Positions 32,914 through 44,690 of a stretch of 64,000 bases of DNA are shown piece by piece. The DNA comes from Xenoacremonium recifei (lineage: Eukaryota; Ascomycota; Sordariomycetes; Hypocreales; Nectriaceae). The DNA is taken from NCBI GenBank assembly GCA_012184525.1, contig WOFQ01000009.1, positions 372,001 to 436,000 of the forward strand. The letters are read 5' to 3'. The first letter of the stretch is position 1. Each line of letters opens with the position of its first letter. The position numbers and the translations under genes are program-made. The notes beneath the pieces are model-generated. The model ran no database searches. It saw only the letters and a program-made list of their open reading frames with translations, and was not told where the DNA came from.

Positions 32914-34233
32914 TTAGCCGTTCCATGCCATGGTATTTGCCTGTAGCTGCTCTTTCATGAGATTATTAAAGAACTCCTGCGTCTCTCGTCTAGTCCTTTC
33001 CAGGTGTCGTTCACGGTCAGTGCCTGCGTACCGTTGATGCGCCGCCTGTCTTTCTTCGTCCCCTCGCTGGCGCGCTGATCTTCTCTGTTCCTCTTCACGT
33101 TGACGGAGCGCCTCCTGCAGCGCTTGTCTGCGTCTCTCTAGCAGTTCCCGCTTGCGGGCTTCCTCTCTCTGTGTCGCGCCTCTCATCCAAGCACAAGCCC
33201 GCAGCCAGGCGGGGTTGTTGCGCACCTCCTCTGGGAGTTCCTCTGGTGACATCTTGCCGAAGTCAAGAGGTTGATTTCTATTCCGAGGCTCTGGGATCTG
33301 CGAGCCACCCCTCTTCGTGGTGGAGGTCCTTGGTCGGTTGCCATTCCGGTTGTTGCGAGCTGGCTTCCTACCTTGTCTTTTCGGCGCAGCTCCGCTGGAT
33401 TTGGGCTGTTCAATCACTTGCACTTCTTCATCGTCGGCGAACCGTACTTTGGAAGGCGTTCCTCGCTGCCGAGTCGAACTCGTTTCGGGGAGCGCATAAT
33501 CCTCGGGGAGTGCATCATCCTCGATGATTGGACTTGAGTCACCTTCAGCCCCCACGTTTCGTTTTCGCTTTCTGGGTGTCTTAGAATTTTTGGGTGTTGA
33601 CGATCCCGAAGTAACTGCAGGTCCATCGGGTGATTTGCTTGATGCATCCTCAGAAATTGGCGTTTTGTTTGGACTTGTCTCTCCAGCGATATGGCTTTCA
33701 TTTGTGTCGGGTGCACTTGCACTGTTGTCCCCTGTGCTCTCAAGACTCGGTTCAATGGGGTTCTCTACAACTTTCTCAATGGGGCTGGATTTTAAGATGG
33801 ACTTTGGAAGTTGTCTTTCCTTATTTGACGTGGTTCTGAGCTGGCGTTTCTGGATGCCGTTCATAGGATTTCGGTCTTCTGCTTTTTGAACTTCCTCCTC
33901 CCCCAGAATCCGCTCTGAGCTTTTCGCAATCTCGGCCTTTTGGGGCTTTGAGGCGTCGAACCGATTTTTCCACATCCGAGCCATCGAGGAATTGAACGGC
34001 GATCGGGGTTCTCCATCAGGTGAGACGGGACCATCGTAAAGCGTCACCTCGGCTGATTGGGAAGATTGGTGTGATGCCGTTGAAGATAGCCTTAACGATT
34101 TTGTGCCGCTTTTCCTAGCGACCGCCCTAATACCTGGTCCAGAGAGGAGTTTTGTATTTTTCGTGGTGTTGTGCTCCGTGCTCTGGGTCCCAAGCCGTTG
34201 GGCGCGCCGCGAAGCGCCTTCCCCAGGTTGCAT
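32914..34233 (-). CDS. Uncharacterised basic, Ser-rich protein with C-terminal coiled coil
   Basis: Single coding exon, 439 residues; family not recognised. Residues about 1-300 are rich in S, P, K, N and look disordered. They hold a nuclear localisation-like TPRKRKRNV, a KSILKSSPIEKV segment, and SKVRFADDEE, which matches the RVxF type of protein phosphatase 1 docking motif. A conserved-looking core DFGKMSPEELPEEVRNNP then leads into about 90 residues of dense Arg/Glu/Gln, a probable coiled coil or single alpha helix. A nuclear scaffold or regulatory role is possible. The open frame continues upstream to a TTG, but the first ATG is at 34233. Just upstream on the minus strand is a plausible 5'-leader intron (GTAAGC ... 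ACTAACAG) about 34250-34296, which could change the start. Confidence 0.75.
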   Translation of the reverse strand: MQPGEGASRRAQRLGTQSTEHNTTKNTKLLSGPGIRAVARKSGTKSLRLSSTASHQSSQSAEVTLYDGPVSPDGEPRSPFNSSMARMWKNRFDASKPQKAEIAKSSERILGEEEVQKAEDRNPMNGIQKRQLRTTSNKERQLPKSILKSSPIEKVVENPIEPSLESTGDNSASAPDTNESHIAGETSPNKTPISEDASSKSPDGPAVTSGSSTPKNSKTPRKRKRNVGAEGDSSPIIEDDALPEDYALPETSSTRQRGTPSKVRFADDEEVQVIEQPKSSGAAPKRQGRKPARNNRNGNRPRTSTTKRGGSQIPEPRNRNQPLDFGKMSPEELPEEVRNNPAWLRACAWMRGATQREEARKRELLERRRQALQEALRQREEEQRRSARQRGDEERQAAHQRYAGTDRERHLERTRRETQEFFNNLMKEQLQANTMAWNG

Positions 34234-36054
34234 TTTGATTCTTGGCCTGTTAGTTTCAGTGGAGGAACAGCGAGTCAATGAGCAGGCTTACAATGCCAGG
34301 TGTCCTTTTATGTACTTCTGCTGCTAGCAGTTCCGGGTTCAAGGTGTAAGCGAAATTGAGGCTTGGTCATGCATTGTCCGTCATGAAGTCTGTAAGATGG
34401 CTACTGCAAGATCGCCGCATGATATATTAGAGTTCAAACAGAGGTCGGGAGGGATCCCCGAGATTGATTTGAAAACTGTGGCGGAAGCTTTGCTTCAGTG
34501 TCGTGACTGATTCACGAAGTTGGCTGAAAGAAAGGAGCCTTCACAGTTAAAAGAGAGGCTTGGTCGGATGGTCTTGGATCTGGGCATGAAGCGGTGATTA
34601 GCAATGAAATTTCTTTTCATGACTTCAATGAAGGCGATGAGTAATCAAGAGTTGTCGAGTCAGATCTTTTCAGTTTGCATATAGCCGTCATACTGGGCTC
34701 CTCAACGGCCATGGCCAATTTCGTTTGATTCTGGAAGCAGACGCGAGGCTCTGCATTGTCCGTCGCGGCCTTTGGTCTCCATCCGTGATGACCACGAAGA
34801 GGGAGACTCCATTTTGCGACGGGCGAGAAGATGATATGCTCATAGCCCCGGCAATGCAGAATATCCATCGAAGTAGGAATCTGAGGTTTATTGGGGGGCT
34901 AGAGAGGGACTGGACTCGGCTATGGAAGAAGCACGAGGCAGTGTGAAGAACCAGCGAGAAAGACCACGACCAGAAGGGTTCCGTTCAGTCAGACCTTTTA
35001 CCATAGGCATCATTCGACAGGGAGAGGGATAAAGAGGCGGGACTATGACAGGAAGAAGAGGGGCTTACCGGATATTTGAGACCTGGGTGCGTTCCTGAGT
35101 CTCATGACACGTTGGAGACTTTTCAGCTGTAGTCGAGCGTGCGTCGAATAGCCGCGGAATGTGATCAGAACATGTGGGCAAACCAGGCCTGAGAGTCAGC
35201 AGCGGCCAAATGGCGACGAGGAAAACAAAACAGCGCTGGAGAACCAGACACCTTGAGGAAGAGAGAGAGAGGATCCGAGTCGAAAGGGGGGGGTTGGAAA
35301 GGAAAAACAAAAGATAGAGGGAAAGAGCCGCGTCGGTCGGGCTGGGAAAGAGCGAACCTTGTATTGCAGGCGTTCGCTTCGGCGGCTGGTCGGGTGGTCC
35401 GAGCGCCTAATCAACTTCTGGGCAGGCGCAGGGAACGGCTGGCTGCCAATTGGAGGGGGGCCAAGTATAGGCGCCTGTTGGAGAACTCGAGCATGCGCTG
35501 GAACTGTGCACAGCGGGCTGTCCATGGGAACAATTTGATTTTTGAAAGACTCAATAAGAAAGGAAACCACTCGAAAATCATAATTTGAAATTTCATGTCC
35601 TCATAAACCCTTCTCAGTGTCGTCATTGACCTCAAAGTCACGGCATCCAGATGCCTCCCAGCTATCTGTAACCCAAACGGCCGGTCTCCCGCCCGGGATA
35701 GGGTAATAGGGCCCAATAGCGCTGCGGCCACTGCAAGCCCGCTGGAGCCTAGCGCACCGGGCCTCCTCGCGCGCTGGCCAACCGGAATAACGCGCCGCCG
35801 ACCCCTCCAGCGGTCCACCAACCGCATCGTCATCGTGAGGCTAAAGTACAGAGTAGAAGCCACTTGGAGCTGGACCCTTTTAGCGCGGGGGATCTGTCCA
35901 GTCCAGTACGTACCTCCAGCTGGCACGTCTCCAACAACGGGACTGTCGAATTCGTGTCTGCCATCTCCTTGAATTCCTCACCACGCGACACGAGCACCTA
36001 GACACCGCGACTATATTGCCGTTCACTGGCTTTCTCTAATCTTGCGTCGGCAGC
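34234..36054. other. divergent intergenic region
   Basis: About 1.8 kb between the unknown protein gene and SCY1. Purine-rich on the plus strand near 35240-35340, as in pyrimidine-rich leaders of the minus-strand gene. Open frames here have no recognisable motif. No RNA gene seen. Confidence 0.45.
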
Positions 36055-38666
36055 ATGGATTTCCTGCGGTCTGCCGTCGCTTCCGCCATCTCCCAAGGCC
36101 CCCCCTTTCCGTACACCTTTGGCGACAAGGTCGACATAGACGAGTCGATCTGGACCCTAAACAACGGCACGAAGCGAGTACGTCACACGTTTCTGCTGGG
36201 AGCTGGCCAGCACTGACGTTTCTTCACAGGAAGACGGCTCCAACTGCAGCATCTTCTCCTTCGACATCCCCTCCAACAAATCCCGACTCCCCCTCGCGAA
36301 GAACGCCCTCAAGAAGCTCCGAACACTGCGGCATCCCGGCGTGATCAAGGTGCTGGACACCGTCGAGGTACATGCGCGCCAAACGGACTGAACGATTGCC
36401 TGCGCTAATCTTGTTGCGCCAGACGGATACCTACATCTACATTGCGACCGAACGAGTGGTCCCCCTGAGGTGGCACGTCCGACGGAAGAGCCTGAGCCCC
36501 GAGACGATCAAGTGGGGGTTGCATAGCGTTGCTGTAAGGATGCATGAAAGATTCCTGTTTGTTCGTTTGCTGATCTGGCCCAGCGCACGATCAAGTTCAT
36601 CAACGAAGACGCGTCCGCGATCCACGGCAATTTGAAGGTTGGCTCAGTATATACGTCCGAGAGCGGCGAGTGGAAGCTCGGTGGCTTTGATGTTCTGAGC
36701 AGCGTCAAGGATGACGAGTCGATTATATACGTGCGTTTGCCCAATTTCGCGAACTCAACCCTGGGACTGACCTGCGGCACAGACATACGGAAGTCTAGTA
36801 CCCGACTCCGGGCGATATGCGCCTCCTGAGCTGGCTCGCGGAGGCTGGGACGTGATCAAGAAGAATCCGCACTCGGCTGTCGATTCTTTTAATTTTGGAA
36901 CCCTAATATTCGAGGTGTTTAATGGCGATTTTATGGGCGCAGACCAGGCTGGTCAGACCAAGAATGTGCCCCCTACCATGCAGTCGAGCTATAAGCGTCT
37001 CTGCAACGCGAATCCCAAAGCTCGGATAAGTGTCTCCAACTTTCTCGACCAAGGGAACCGCCGGGGTGCCTTCTTCGATAGTCCCCTGATCAAATTAACC
37101 GAGGGCATCGATAATCTCGACGTCAAAACTCCTGACGAGCGAGAAGAGTTCTTGAGGTAACTAGCCTGCTCAAGTAGAGAGTTAAGCTGTAGCTAACATT
37201 GACTTCCAGTGGTCTTGAAGACTTGGACGATGACTTTCCGGAAGACTTCTTCAAGATGAAAGTCATGCCCGAGCTCATGAAATCTGCCGAGTTCGGTGGC
37301 GGAGGACCCAAGGCCGTCAGCATTGTTCTCAAGATTGCCTCCAAGCTCACAAACGACGACTTTGAAGCAAGAGTCCAACCATTTATTGTCCGATCATTTG
37401 GGAACCCAGACCGAGCGATTCGAGTCTGCTTGCTTGACGGCCTCCCACTGATGATTGATCGACTTCCCCAAAAGATCGTCAACGACAAACTATTTCCCCA
37501 GATGGTTGGTTTCCCTGCAATAAGATGGTTCCTCGTTGTCTAACTATCTCTAGGTCACTGGATTCACAGATATAGCACCAGTAGTACGAGAACAAACTCT
37601 CAAGTCAGTCCTCGTCATAATCGGTAAACTCTCAGACCGTACCATCAACGGCGACCTCTTGAGACACCTGGCCAAGACAGCCAACGACGAACAACCTGGC
37701 ATCCGAACCAACACCACCATCTGTCTCGGCAAGATTGCAAAGAACCTTGGCACGTCATCCCGGTCCAAAGTCCTGATTGCTGCCTTCACGCGATCCCTGA
37801 GAGACCCCTTCGTGCATGCTCGTAACGCCGCCTTGATGGCTCTGAGTGCCACCGCTGAGTTCTTCTCCGACGAAGACGCAGCAGGAAGAGTCCTGCCGGT
37901 CATCTGTCCCCTCCTCATCGACAAGGAGAAGCTCATACGCGATTCCGCGAATAAGACCATGGACATCTACCTGCAGAAGATCCGCAAGGCGGCCGCCAGC
38001 ATGCCGGACAGCGTCCTTCCACCGCCTCAAGCAGCTGACGGCTCGGCCCCTCGCATGGCCACTCCTCAGTCCTCAGAAAGCGCGGGCGGCTGGGCCGGCT
38101 GGGCCATCTCCTCCTTCACCAACAAGCTCTCCGCCGCCGCCGGCGACATGCAGACCGCAAACGGCTCCCAAGCCGTATCTCCTCTCCCAACGCCCTCCCC
38201 CGGCCCCGACTCCCGCAAGCCAACCACCTCCTCAGCCTCCAACCTCCACCGTCAAGCCCTTGCATCCCCTCCTCCCCAACCTTCCCGCACCGCCTCCTCC
38301 ACCGCCAGCGCCGTCGCAGACTCGTTCCTACACCCTGACGAGAACGACGAAGACGTGGGCGACTCCTGGGGCGACATGGACGAGAACGACAACACCTTCT
38401 TCGACGCGCCTACCGATCAGCCCGCCAAGAAGCCCGCCACCGCCTCTGCCACGCCCTTCGACGACGCGGAGCCGGACTTTGCGGGATGGCTGGCCGCGCA
38501 GTCGCAGAAGAAGTCTGCGCTGCACAAGCCGCTGCCGAAGGGTCTTTCTAAGGGCGGTGCGGCGAAGAAGCCGCTTGCGAAACCGGCGGCGAAGCCTGTT
38601 GCGAAGAAGATTGATATGAAGCCGAAGGAGACGGATGATGATGACGGGTGGGGAGACGGATGGTAA
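36055..38666 (+). CDS. SCY1: SCY1-family pseudokinase with HEAT repeats
   Basis: Seven exons: 36055-36177, 36230-36367, 36423-36533, 36584-36730, 36783-37156, 37210-37504, 37554-38666, giving 766 residues. SCY1-like proteins (yeast Cex1, animal SCYL1) act in tRNA export and Golgi-ER traffic through COPI. The kinase-like domain (about residues 20-290) is degenerate: no Gly-rich loop or VAIK lysine is seen, HRD is replaced by a HGN sequence (AIHGNLKVGS), and DFG by GFD. HEAT-like helices follow (about 320-560), with GIRTNTTICLGKIAKNL typical. The last 200 residues are low-complexity, with WGDMDENDN and an acidic/Trp ending DDDDGWGDGW. The C-terminal W-rich acidic tail resembles other Pezizomycotina members. 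Intron positions were set by reading frame. Confidence 0.92.
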
Positions 38667-39048
38667 TAGATGGTGATGATGTGCTTGGTGTCAGGTTTTG
38701 GCTATGTTGTGGTGCCTTGGGCGAATGGAGTTTAAATATATCAGGATACCATTCATGAGGGTAGCAGTTGATATAGATGCTCCCGAGTGTATATGAAATA
38801 TTAATACAAGACGACAACGTGAATCAAACATGATCACACAATATCTGACAAAACCGTATGCATCGAGTCTCGTTCTCGGTCATGATTGTTCTCAATGTCG
38901 TGGTTTTAGGGATATATCATTGAACCCGTTGTCTACTCTACCCTAACACCCTAGCCCAGCCCCTATTCACCACAAACACACCCGCTCGCCATATGCCCCC
39001 CATCGTAGATATCATCATCTTATACAAAGCACTTTTCTAACTATACGC
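38667..39048. other. convergent intergenic region
   Basis: Holds the 3' ends of SCY1 and the GlnRS gene. Nothing else recognised. Confidence 0.5.
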
Positions 39049-41230
39049 TCAGCTCTTACCAGCGTCCTCCTTGAGCGACACAATCCTGTTGAGGATCACC
39101 TTGTCATCGGTGGAATCAGAGTCCACGGCCTACATCAAGTTAGGAAAACCAAAATAATAGAATAACGACGAGGAATACTCACGAAATAGGCAATCCGCAT
39201 AGCTTGGAAGCGCACACTCTCCGGCCCAGACTTCTCCTGCTCGCCCTCCGCCTCCGGCCACGGCGCCCTTCTCCTCACCTGGTCAAAGCCCTCGGCCTCC
39301 ACCAGCGCATCCGTGTAAATAGTCTCACTATTCGGGTTGATATCATTCAAGAAGCCGCCCTCCGCACTACCAGGGTCGTCCGACTTGAAGAGCGGATCGT
39401 GGATGCGCACCTCCACCTTGCGGCTGTTCTCGGGCACCCACTGGATGTACGCCTTGGGCTTCTTGACTTCCTTGTTGAAGGTGGCGCGGATCTCGGTGAC
39501 TTTGCCCGCGTCGTTCTTGGTGAAGGAGGTGGCGGTGATGGGGTAGGGGACTTGGAGGAGGCCGACGGTCTTGCCGGGGGCGAGGCGGAAGTAGCCCTTG
39601 CTGTCTTCCTCGCGGAAGTCGGAGCTGTCGATGTACACAGTCTTAGTGACTTTGATGTGTCGTGAGCCCATCTCGGGCTTCTTGGGGGAGAACCCCATCT
39701 CTAGGTCGGTTTGCTTCTCATCCAGGGTCTCGAAGTCCTCGATAACAACAGGGATGGGGTCCAGGACGAGCATTAGTCGAGGGACCGTCGTCTCCAGGTA
39801 TTGACGGACAGTCTGTTCGAAGCGTCGGATCTGGATAACGGTCTGGGAGGTAGTCACGCCGAGCTCGTTAACAAAGGCGAGAATGGCACCAGGAGGAATG
39901 CCGCGGCGTCGCAGCGCAATCAAGGTATACAGGCGAGGGTCGTCCCAACCCCTGACGATTCCCTCATCGACAAGCTTCTTCAGCTTTCGCTTGCTCATGA
40001 TAGTGCCACTCACGTTCAAACGACCTTTATTTCATGTAAGTATTTCGTCCACATTTCCACCAGCAAGTTTCGCCTCGAGTGTTCACTTACCATATTCTCG
40101 CTGCATGGGCTCGTAAACGCCCAAGGTCTTGTTGAGCCACTCATAGCTCTCACGCGACAAGATGAACTCGGTAGTGCACAGACTGTGCGTAATGCCCTCG
40201 AAGCTGTCACAGAGACAGTGCGTAAAGTCGTAGGTAGGGTAAATCTTCCACTGATCCTTCGTCCGGTGGTGCTCCTTCTTGAGGACTCGGTAGGCTGCAA
40301 GATCCCACATCTGGGGATTACCGCTCGTGATGTCCTGCTTCATGCGCAGGAATGCAGTCTGGGGCTCGTATTTGCCGTCGCGCATGTCGCGGAACTTCTG
40401 GAGGTTGGTCTCGACGTCCTGCTCGGCGTGGTCGCATCGGTATCGAGGGCCTGCGGTACCCTTTTCGCCTCCACGCTGAAGCTTGATCTCGGTCTCGTTG
40501 CAGTGGCAGACATAGGCCTTTTCGAGGGTAATCAGTTTCTCGGCGAGGTCGTAGAGCTTCTGGAAGTTGTCGCTCGAGTAAGTAACGCGGGCGGGCTTGA
40601 ATCCTATTCGGCAACGTCAGACGACACGACCGTATTATTGCTTTTCTTGTCTTCCGTACCCAGCCATCGAATGACCTCCTCGATCGCTGTAAAGTATTGC
40701 TCTTCCTCGGCCTCGGGGTTCGTGTCGTCGAATCTGATTATTAGCCGGCGGTCGCTGTGACGGCTCGCGCATGGGTGTAGTACCTTAGAATCTATGCACA
40801 AGTTCAGCTATCGTATGTCTACCCACGAGATCGCGTGACGTCTTACAGTCTCACCGCCATGGTACCTCGCGAAACCGAAGTTGATGGCAATGGCTTTAGA
40901 GTGGCCCAGGTGCAGATAGCCATTGGGCTCGGGCGGAAACCGCGTCATAACAGGCTTTACAGGGCGCTCGTGGTAGACGGTGTTGAGGAAGCCGTGCTTG
41001 AACATGGCCTCGGGGTCGATCGTCGTCTCCTCGGGCTTCGCCTCGGTCTTCTTGGGGGCTGCCTCAGCCTTGGGCTTGGGATTGGCTGCGGCCTCGCTGG
41101 CACGCGCCTTGTTTGCGGCTTTGCGGGCTCGTTTCTGGAGGCGCTTCTTGAGCTCGCTCTTGGAGACCATCTCACCGGTCTCCTCGTCGAGCTGGAGCTT
41201 GGCGGTGGCCTCCTGGATTGCGTCCGCCAT
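39049..41230 (-). CDS. GLN4: Glutaminyl-tRNA synthetase
   Basis: Six exons: 41230-40847, 40791-40784, 40733-40660, 40603-40091, 40024-39183, 39129-39049, giving 633 residues. It charges tRNA-Gln in the cytosol. Class I signatures are PEPNGYLHLGH (HLGH at 107-110) and IMSKRKL (MSKR at 336-339). GlnRS rather than GluRS is shown by LRFDDTNPEAEEEQY and by QREYGRLNVSGTIMSKR. The anticodon-binding beta-barrels follow, with YPITATSF, WVPENSRKVEVRIHDPLF and ESVRFQAMRIAYF. The N-terminus is a short Lys/Ala-rich extension instead of the roughly 200-residue Gln_synt_R domains of yeast Gln4. Exon 2 is only 8 nt, ATTCTAAG, needed to read ILR before FDDTNP. The product ends LKEDAGKS. Confidence 0.95.
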
Positions 41231-41713
41231 GATGAGAGAGTCAAAAGCCTTCTTTCGGTCAAAGAGCAGAACAAGGGAAGTCGGGGCCAAGTCGGCAGAG
41301 AAGTTTCTTGCGGTGTTGTATTTTTCTTGGAGCAAAGAGTCGAGGGAGACGAAGATAGCGGCGGGGTTGAGTCACAAAGAGCTGATGGAGGGGCGATAAG
41401 ATAAGGAATTTCAGGGCTGTGCAGGAAGTCCAAGTTGGGAGGTCAAGTAAGGCACAAATATGTAATGTTACTGTCACAGAGCATTTTATATGTCTTAATG
41501 GATTCTTTCAGTCATTTTACAGGGCGTCATTTCTAACATTGGCAGCCCAAGCCTCAGATTTTACTGCTGTCAAGCTCTGACAGCCCACCTCGGTGAGCCA
41601 CCCTCACCGATTTTTTTCTCGGTCAGCCCCGGTCAAGACCACCTAAAAATTCCCATCCACGCCAACGCCAACTTCTCTTCTCCTCCCACATCCCCCCTCA
41701 CAACACCTTCAAA
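41231..41713. other. divergent intergenic region
   Basis: Shared upstream DNA of the GlnRS gene and the UPF0390 gene, both likely growth-related. No motif is claimed. Confidence 0.5.
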
Positions 41714-41971
41714 ATGGCCCAAGGCGGCCTCAAGAAACTCGGTCGCGCACCCGCCGCCAAGGCCGTCCACTCCAAGCGCCAGGCCTCCAAGGTCGCCAAG
41801 CCCAAGAAGAAGGTCAACGTCGACAAGGTCCACAAGAAGTTCACCAGCGGCATGACGGCGCGCACCGAGGCGCTGCTGGGCGAGCGCGCTGGGCATCTCG
41901 AGTTGATTGGCAAGGGGAAGAAGGGCGAGAAGAAGGGGGCGAATAAGGGAGGGTCGAAGAAGTTTGGTTAA
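41714..41971 (+). CDS. UPF0390/DUF2462 family small basic protein
   Basis: Single exon, 85 residues, very Lys-rich. The family start MAQGGLKKLGRAP is clear, then a KPKKKVNVDKVHKKF core and a Gly/Lys tail. Similar proteins occur across eukaryotes (mammalian leydig-cell tumour 10 kDa homologue); their role is not settled, but the charge suggests nucleolar or RNA association. The divergent neighbour is GlnRS. ATG context AAAATGGC is good. It ends 148 bp from the convergent decarboxylase stop. Confidence 0.85.
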   Translation: MAQGGLKKLGRAPAAKAVHSKRQASKVAKPKKKVNVDKVHKKFTSGMTARTEALLGERAGHLELIGKGKKGEKKGANKGGSKKFG

Positions 41972-42118
41972 ATGCGACGAAGATGGTGTTTGGCGTTGGG
42001 ACAAGACACGGCGTTTGGGATTGAGGGTTGGGATTATTTTTGTTCGATTGGGGTTCTGTCTCGGAACGCCTTTTGGGCACAACGGCTTGCTCGCCTCCTA
42101 CGCGTATTCTCCTACTCC

Positions 42119-43781
42119 TCACGGCGCCCTCGCAACACTCGCGATATCAAACTCACGGCCCTCCGCAACAGCCTCCAGGATCGCCGTCACAACAGCGAAA
42201 TCCCGATCCACGTCCACCATCCAGTTCGACACCGCCACCCGCACCGCCTTGGCCCCCTTCCAAGCAGTCCCGCTCACATACATCTGTCTCGTGCGATTGA
42301 TCCTCTCCACCAACACTTCATTCACCTTGAGGTCCTTCGCCTTGAACAACACAATCATGAACACTTCATCCAGCGGGGCGTCCTCGTTCGGCAGGAGCTC
42401 GTAGTGTTCCGAGTTGCGCAACCAGGCTGCGGTCCGGCGGGACAGGTCAACCATTTTGGATAACAGGCTTGCCATGCCGGGCCGGCCCTCGCTCCGGAGA
42501 ACGGCATAGGCCGGAAGGGCACGGAAGCGGCGAGAGTTCTCGAGGCCGATGTTGAGGGGCGACGGGATGCGGGCTGCTGACCCGGAGGAAAGGTATGCAG
42601 CGTTCGGGTTAGTGAAGACAGATTGTAGGACGGAGGGCGACCTGGTGAAGAACATGCCGCAGTCGTACGGCTGGTATCATTTAGCAAGGCGTATCAAGGC
42701 CCAGGAATAGAATAGAAGCCTACCACGTTCAGGAGCTTGTGTCCATCCACTGTGATACTGTCCGCCAGTTCGAGGCCCTGTACTCGTTTCTTGAGCGTCT
42801 CATACTCGGACTTGTTCTCCAATGCGCGAGCAAAGATTCCAAATGCTAGGTCTGTCAGTCATGTCTTGTTTGTGAAGTCTCTGTGAGCCTACCCCCGTCG
42901 ACGTGAATCCACGCTCCGTACTTGTGCGCCAAGTCCCTAATCTTGGTCATCTCGTCCAACCCGGTGACCGCATATCGGCCTGTGTTAACCTCGCCAGCAC
43001 TAATGGCAATGACATTTGCTGTATTTGGCCGCTGAAGCTCTCTCTCCAGAGCGGCAATATCCAATTTCCAGGGCTCTTCATCGCTCAACCGCAGTTCTTT
43101 CACATTAGCTCTTCCAAAGCCAACCACGCTCGCCGCCTTCGACAGTGAGCTGTGTCCAGCACTGGTGAGAACCTGAATCTCTGTAACGCCCGCCTTCAAA
43201 CACGCTCCCAACAAGCCTAATTCTCCTACACAGTCCGTCCCCTCTAGTCTCTTATTCAAGACGGCCTCTCGACCACATGCCAAGCCAAGGATGTTGCTTG
43301 CCGTTGCCCCTGTCGTGAACGTCCTGCCCAGCCACTCCCCATCGAGGTTTAGAAGCGCGACCAACATCTCCAATGCCGCATCCTCAACATCAGTAGCCAC
43401 ACTTTGGCCCGGCAGGTGAACTTGGACGTTCTGGTCCAGACGTGAGACGACATTGTCGGCCCATTCGGCGATGGGCAGTGTGCCGCCGGTGACGAAGCCA
43501 TAGTAGCGGCTCGACTGGCCCTGGCCGTTGAGTCCCGGAATGATATCATTGACGATGTGTTCCACGACTTGTTCCGCAGGAAGCCCGGTGAGCGAGGAGT
43601 TGATGGAACTAGCTTGTGGCAGAGATGTCACCGCATCCTGGTAGGCGGAGGGCAGCGGGAGAGTCGGGGCATCGGATGAGGAGTCATCACGACGGGCGAG
43701 ACGGGCTCTTTGAGCCTCAACGTTGAAGAGGTCACCCATCTTTGTTTTCGACTCCTGATGCAGCTTGAGCGAGTATTCCAT
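42119..43781 (-). CDS. PLP-dependent group II decarboxylase
   Basis: Exons 43781-42893, 42845-42724 and 42670-42119 give 520 residues. Group II decarboxylases remove the carboxyl of amino acids using pyridoxal phosphate; cytosolic. The cofactor lysine is K333 in SITVDGHKLLNVPYDCG, split by an intron just after V337. Upstream landmarks are YYGFVTGGTLP, GRTFTTGATASNILGL (phosphate-binding), HSSLSKAA and YGAWIHVDGAFG, whose aspartate contacts the pyridine N. The C-terminal small domain ends with VRVAVSNWMVD. Both introns begin GTAGGC. The substrate cannot be assigned; fungal relatives are often annotated as aromatic or diaminobutyrate decarboxylases without evidence. A second methionine (codon 15) could be the start. 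Confidence 0.92.
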
Positions 43782-44329
43782 CGCGAACGAACGGGGCTCT
43801 GGCGGGTTTTGAGCGAAGCGGACTTACAATGACTCAAAGGTAATGAATGCCCCACAATGAGCGAGTCGCAATCTGGAAGGTGCCCTTTAGTGAAGGAAGT
43901 CCGATGCGATCAATATTGGGTCTGGATGCCCGACTCTGTGGTGTTTTCTGTTTCCAATTGCTCACCGCCGTAGATATAGCCTGATGACGTCAGTTCAAAA
44001 TACTTCTTTTCGCTGTAAAGCTTTCCGATCCCAGTAAGGATTCCGAGAAGCAATGTTCCAGGTTGTGCAATGTGCTTCTTGTCGGAATAAGGTCCAAGAT
44101 GCGTTCAATTCCAATATGCGGCTAGGTATCCTGACGTCGTAGACCAACCGCCAATCCAATATCTGCCCGTATCCAAGGTATCCTCAGTCTACCTCAAACA
44201 GAGAACAACTCAATCCAGCAAAGAGTCGGATCCCGTCGTCGAGCGCAAGAAAACAAGAAATGACAAACCTCCCAGAGTCGCGTACGCCATGCAAACCTTT
44301 CTCCCTTGCTCCCCTTAACTCTCGGCCAT
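43782..44329. other. intergenic region
   Basis: Promoter of the decarboxylase gene and 3' side of the cytochrome b5 gene. No feature recognised. Confidence 0.5.
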
Positions 44330-44690
44330 CTACAGCTTCGCGCTCTCGCCTATGGATCCAATCTTCAGGCCCTCGCCATACTTCTTGAGGACACCCTCGT
44401 TGTGGTATTTCCAAAAAGCCTTTGTCGCGTTCTTGCCAGCAAAGCGCTTGAGAATTTTCGCGCCACCGGGATGCTCGTCGAGGAACTCTGCCAGGATTGT
44501 CAGCATTCGTCTCCCTCACTGTCACTCGCGACCTTGTTGAACTGCACAGCAAAATCGGAAACGAGATCGAGAAATAGTGTCGCGACTTACTTGTCACGTC
44601 GTAGACGTCGTTTTCGACAATAATCCAGTATCCGTTCGAGTCGTCCTTGTGCTTGCCCACATCGGCGGTGGTGTACGTCTCGGCAGCCAT
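44330..44690 (-). CDS. Cytochrome b5-like heme-binding protein (soluble)
   Basis: Exons 44690-44591 and 44487-44330, 103-nt intron, 85 residues. The heme pocket histidines are H39 in FLDEHPGGAKIL and H62 in AFWKYHNEGVL, the usual b5 pair. The protein begins MAAETYTTADVGKHKDD and ends IGSIGESAKL. It has no C-terminal membrane anchor, unlike the ER cytochrome b5, so it is a small soluble electron carrier. The partner is unknown; soluble b5 domains may serve oxidoreductases in the cytosol or intermembrane space. Intron boundaries follow GT..AG and restore VTKFLDEHPGG. Confidence 0.92.

Noticed and set aside
35411..35926. 171-codon open frame upstream of SCY1 on the minus strand
   Set aside because: No recognisable domain and no convincing splice partners; composition is Arg/Leu-rich as expected from chance.
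39801..40760. 319-codon open frame antisense to GlnRS
   Set aside because: It overlaps conserved GlnRS exons and introns on the other strand and shows no domain.
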